In this document: in pieces, positions 61,987 to 64,000 of the stretch
How positions within the stretch are numbered: the stretch's first letter is position 1
Layout of the letters: each line of letters begins with the position of its first letter
Source: an uncultured Verrucomicrobia subdivision 3 bacterium
GTDB lineage: Bacteria > Verrucomicrobiota > Verrucomicrobiia > Limisphaerales > DASXHY01
Reading direction: 5' to 3'
Assembly (NCBI GenBank): GCA_937890005.1
Contig: CALBZA010000020.1
Span: forward strand, 1 to 64,000
DNA length: 64,000 nucleotides
Made by a program: the position numbers and the translations under genes
The notes under the pieces: model-generated
Told to the model about the DNA's origin: nothing
What the model saw: only the letters and a program-made list of their open reading frames with translations
The model's database searches: none

Positions 61987-64000
61987 GCCCGCCCTCGATA
62001 CAGCCAGAGGTGAAGTGTGGAGCGCAGCTGCTCGGCATCCACCGGTTTGCACAGGTAGTCGGACGCACCGGCCGCAATGCACTTTTCACGGTCGCCCTTC
62101 ATCGCCTTCGCGGTCACGGCAATGATCGGCAATTCCTTGAACTGCGCAATGTCCCGGATGGCGCGAATGGTTGTGTAGCCGTCCATGGTCGGAAGCATGA
62201 TGTCCATCAGAACGATGTCGAAATCCTTCTGATCGACGAGCATCTGGACCGCGTCGCGGCCGTTCTCAGCGGAATGCACCTCCATGTTGAAACGTTCGAG
62301 CACGCTGGTCATAGCAAAGATGTTTCGGATGTCGTCATCGACAACGAGAACCTTCTTCCCGCCGAGCACGCTCTGATGAAGCGTCTCGAGCATCTTCCGT
62401 TGCTTCTCCGGAAGCTTGGAAACATTTCGATGCAGCAGCAGCGCCGTTTCATCCAGCAAACGTTCCGGCGAACGAACATCCTTGATCAGGATCGATTCCG
62501 CGAGCCGTTGAAGCCGCTCGGCCTCTTCCTCCAGAAGATCGCGCGCCGTGTAAACGACCACCGGCAATCCACGGGACTGGTCCGATTTCTTGATGGTTTC
62601 CAGCAGCTCGGCGCCCGAAATGTCCGGCAGTCCGAGATCGAGAACCATGCAATCGTATTTCTGCTTCTGAAGCTCTTCCAACGCATCGTGACCCGTGCTC
62701 ACCACGGTCATCTTCACATCACCGTTCCCGATCAATTCACGGATGTTGGAAGTCTGAATTTCGTCGTCTTCGACCAGTAAAAGATTCTTCACGGGACGAT
62801 CTGTGAAGTCCTTGATGTTGTCGAAAACGCGTTCGAGCGTTTCCTTCGATTCGGATTTCGTCACGTAACCGAGCGCGCCATCCAGCCGCGTCGGCGCCGT
62901 GTCTTCATCGACGGAAATGATGTGAATCGGAATATGCCGGGTCGCGAGATCGGTTTTCAACCGGTCGAGAATCTTCCAGCCATTCGTGTCCGGCAGCCGG
63001 ATGTCGAGAGTCACAGCCGTCGGCTTGTATTCGCGAACGAGCGGAATGGCTGCAGAACCGCTTTGAGCCACGATGCCCTTGAAGCCTTTCTCGTGCGCCA
63101 TTTCAAGAAGGATCCGGGCGTAATTCGGATCGTCCTCCACAATCAGCAGCACCTTGTCGTGCGGGCCGATCGCAGAACGATCGTCCTCGATCGCCAGCTC
63201 GACGGGCATGCGCGCGTCCGCCTCGTCGTTTTCCACCGCGTCAGGAATCAACGCCGTCCCTTCGAGGCTCATCAATTCCCCGCGTCCCGACGTCGGCTCC
63301 TTCCGGACTGTGCGCATTGGAACATGTGTCTGCGGCAGGAACAGCGTGAAGGTGCTTCCCTGACCGAGAGCACTGGCCAGTCGGATTTCGCCGCCCAGCA
63401 ATCGTGCGATCTCGCGACTGATCGCAAGGCCGAGACCCGTGCCGCCATACTTGCGACTCGTCGATCCATCGGCCTGCTGGAAGGCTTCGAAAATGATCTG
63501 CTGTTTCTCCGGCGCGATGCCGATGCCGGTGTCGCTGACTGAAAACGCGATAACCGATCGCGCGTGGTTCAACACTTCGTTGTCCGGATTCCAGCCTTCG
63601 GTCACCTGGGCCACACTCATTGTCACCTGGCCCTTCTCGGTGAATTTGAATGCGTTTGACAGCAGGTTCCGAATGACCTGTTCCAGGCGCTGTGCGTCGG
63701 TGAACATGTTCATCGGCAGCTCCGGATCCATGTCGATCTTGAAGTCCACCGCCTTGGATTCCGCAACATGCCGGAACGTGCGCTCGACGTAATCATGCAG
63801 ATCGTTGAACCGCAGCGCGGCGATATCGACCGTGACCGTGCCGGACTCAATCTTCGACAGGTCGAGAATGTCATTGATGAGGCTGAGCAGGTCGTTGCCT
63901 GAGGCATGAATGGTGCGGGCGAACTCGACCTGTTTCGGCGTGAGGTTGCCGTCGTTGTTCTGCGCCAGCTGATCGGCAAGGATGAGCAGGCTGTTGAGCG
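61983..64000 (-). CDS. Hybrid histidine kinase, partial (5' end beyond window)
   Basis: The window ends inside this gene, so at least 671 codons remain. The visible N-terminal part is the second half of HisKA (QVEFARTIHASGNDLLSLIN, DILDLSKIESG); its phospho-His lies just off the edge. Then come HATPase (LLSNAFKFTEKGQVTM, VSDTGIGIAPEK, GGTGLGLAI) and three receiver domains with Asp in AVTLDIRLPDTNGWK, CMVLDLGLPDISGAE and IVLMDIMLPTMDGYT. Three receivers in series indicate a phosphorelay. The stop overlaps the next kinase gene start in ATGA. Confidence 0.93.
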   Translation of the reverse strand, partial: LNSLLILADQLAQNNDGNLTPKQVEFARTIHASGNDLLSLINDILDLSKIESGTVTVDIAALRFNDLHDYVERTFRHVAESKAVDFKIDMDPELPMNMFTDAQRLEQVIRNLLSNAFKFTEKGQVTMSVAQVTEGWNPDNEVLNHARSVIAFSVSDTGIGIAPEKQQIIFEAFQQADGSTSRKYGGTGLGLAISREIARLLGGEIRLASALGQGSTFTLFLPQTHVPMRTVRKEPTSGRGELMSLEGTALIPDAVENDEADARMPVELAIEDDRSAIGPHDKVLLIVEDDPNYARILLEMAHEKGFKGIVAQSGSAAIPLVREYKPTAVTLDIRLPDTNGWKILDRLKTDLATRHIPIHIISVDEDTAPTRLDGALGYVTKSESKETLERVFDNIKDFTDRPVKNLLLVEDDEIQTSNIRELIGNGDVKMTVVSTGHDALEELQKQKYDCMVLDLGLPDISGAELLETIKKSDQSRGLPVVVYTARDLLEEEAERLQRLAESILIKDVRSPERLLDETALLLHRNVSKLPEKQRKMLETLHQSVLGGKKVLVVDDDIRNIFAMTSVLERFNMEVHSAENGRDAVQMLVDQKDFDIVLMDIMLPTMDGYTTIRAIRDIAQFKELPIIAVTAKAMKGDREKCIAAGASDYLCKPVDAEQLRSTLHLWLYRGRA

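Overview
The window reads as a chromosomal segment of a Verrucomicrobiota bacterium, probably near the Pedosphaera/Limisphaerales group. This is inferred from gene content, not from a marker-gene tree. The indicators are a DUF1800/DUF1501 secretion pair, a PEP-CTERM protein, a type II pseudopilin of the kind expanded in Verrucomicrobia and Planctomycetes, Tat-exported glycoside hydrolases, a LamG/sorbosone-dehydrogenase/CxxCH giant protein, a short F1 delta subunit and GpsA-free MEP-pathway clustering. No tRNA, rRNA, CRISPR array, transposase or prophage gene was seen.

Layout. 1-1904: a gene-poor patch with three small unrecognised ORFs. 1964-8892: exported proteins (DUF1501, DUF1800, PEP-CTERM), an esterase with a haem-binding protein, and a GHL10 hydrolase. 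8963-15179: glycogen phosphorylase, an ABC-2 permease pair without an ATPase, a lipoprotein and a phosphofructokinase. 15314-22558: the complete F1Fo ATP synthase operon on the minus strand (atpB-E-F-H-A-G-D-C), interrupted between atpG and atpD by a frameshifted toxin-antitoxin remnant. 22785-26424: a 2Fe-2S ferredoxin, an FHA protein, an ECF sigma/anti-sigma pair with its own matching promoter, and a pseudopilin. 26598-34273: leuS, a cobA-hemD fusion and secA. 34462-37974: a GDSL esterase and an acetate-type symporter with its DUF485 partner. 38149-47623: a minus-strand run purA-uppS-pfk-cdsA-dxr-rseP-ispG (isoprenoid, phospholipid and envelope functions). 47863-64000: a giant exported redox protein, an unknown protein, a LuxR-type regulator, gltX, a GH1 glycosidase, a DnaJ-like protein, HtrA and two multi-domain histidine kinases, the second cut by the window edge.

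The most unusual feature is a population of very short tandem arrays (unit exactly 7 or 8 nt, a few 9-10 nt) scattered over the window. Two of them flank, in inverted orientation, genes for four-helix-bundle proteins of the 23S rRNA intervening-sequence family: 8-nt arrays around the gene at 37246-37644 and 7-nt arrays around the gene at 42766-43149. Both cassettes sit in the junction between two operon genes and their arrays overlap the neighbouring stop codon or run up to the neighbouring start. A gene-free inverted 7-nt pair fills the atpD-atpC junction, single arrays occur at other gene junctions, and leuS carries three arrays plus a palindromic element, all translated in frame. Together this looks like a mobile or array-generating system in which the four-helix protein and the inverted short-repeat arms are the moving parts. 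The repeats are seen directly; mobility is inference.
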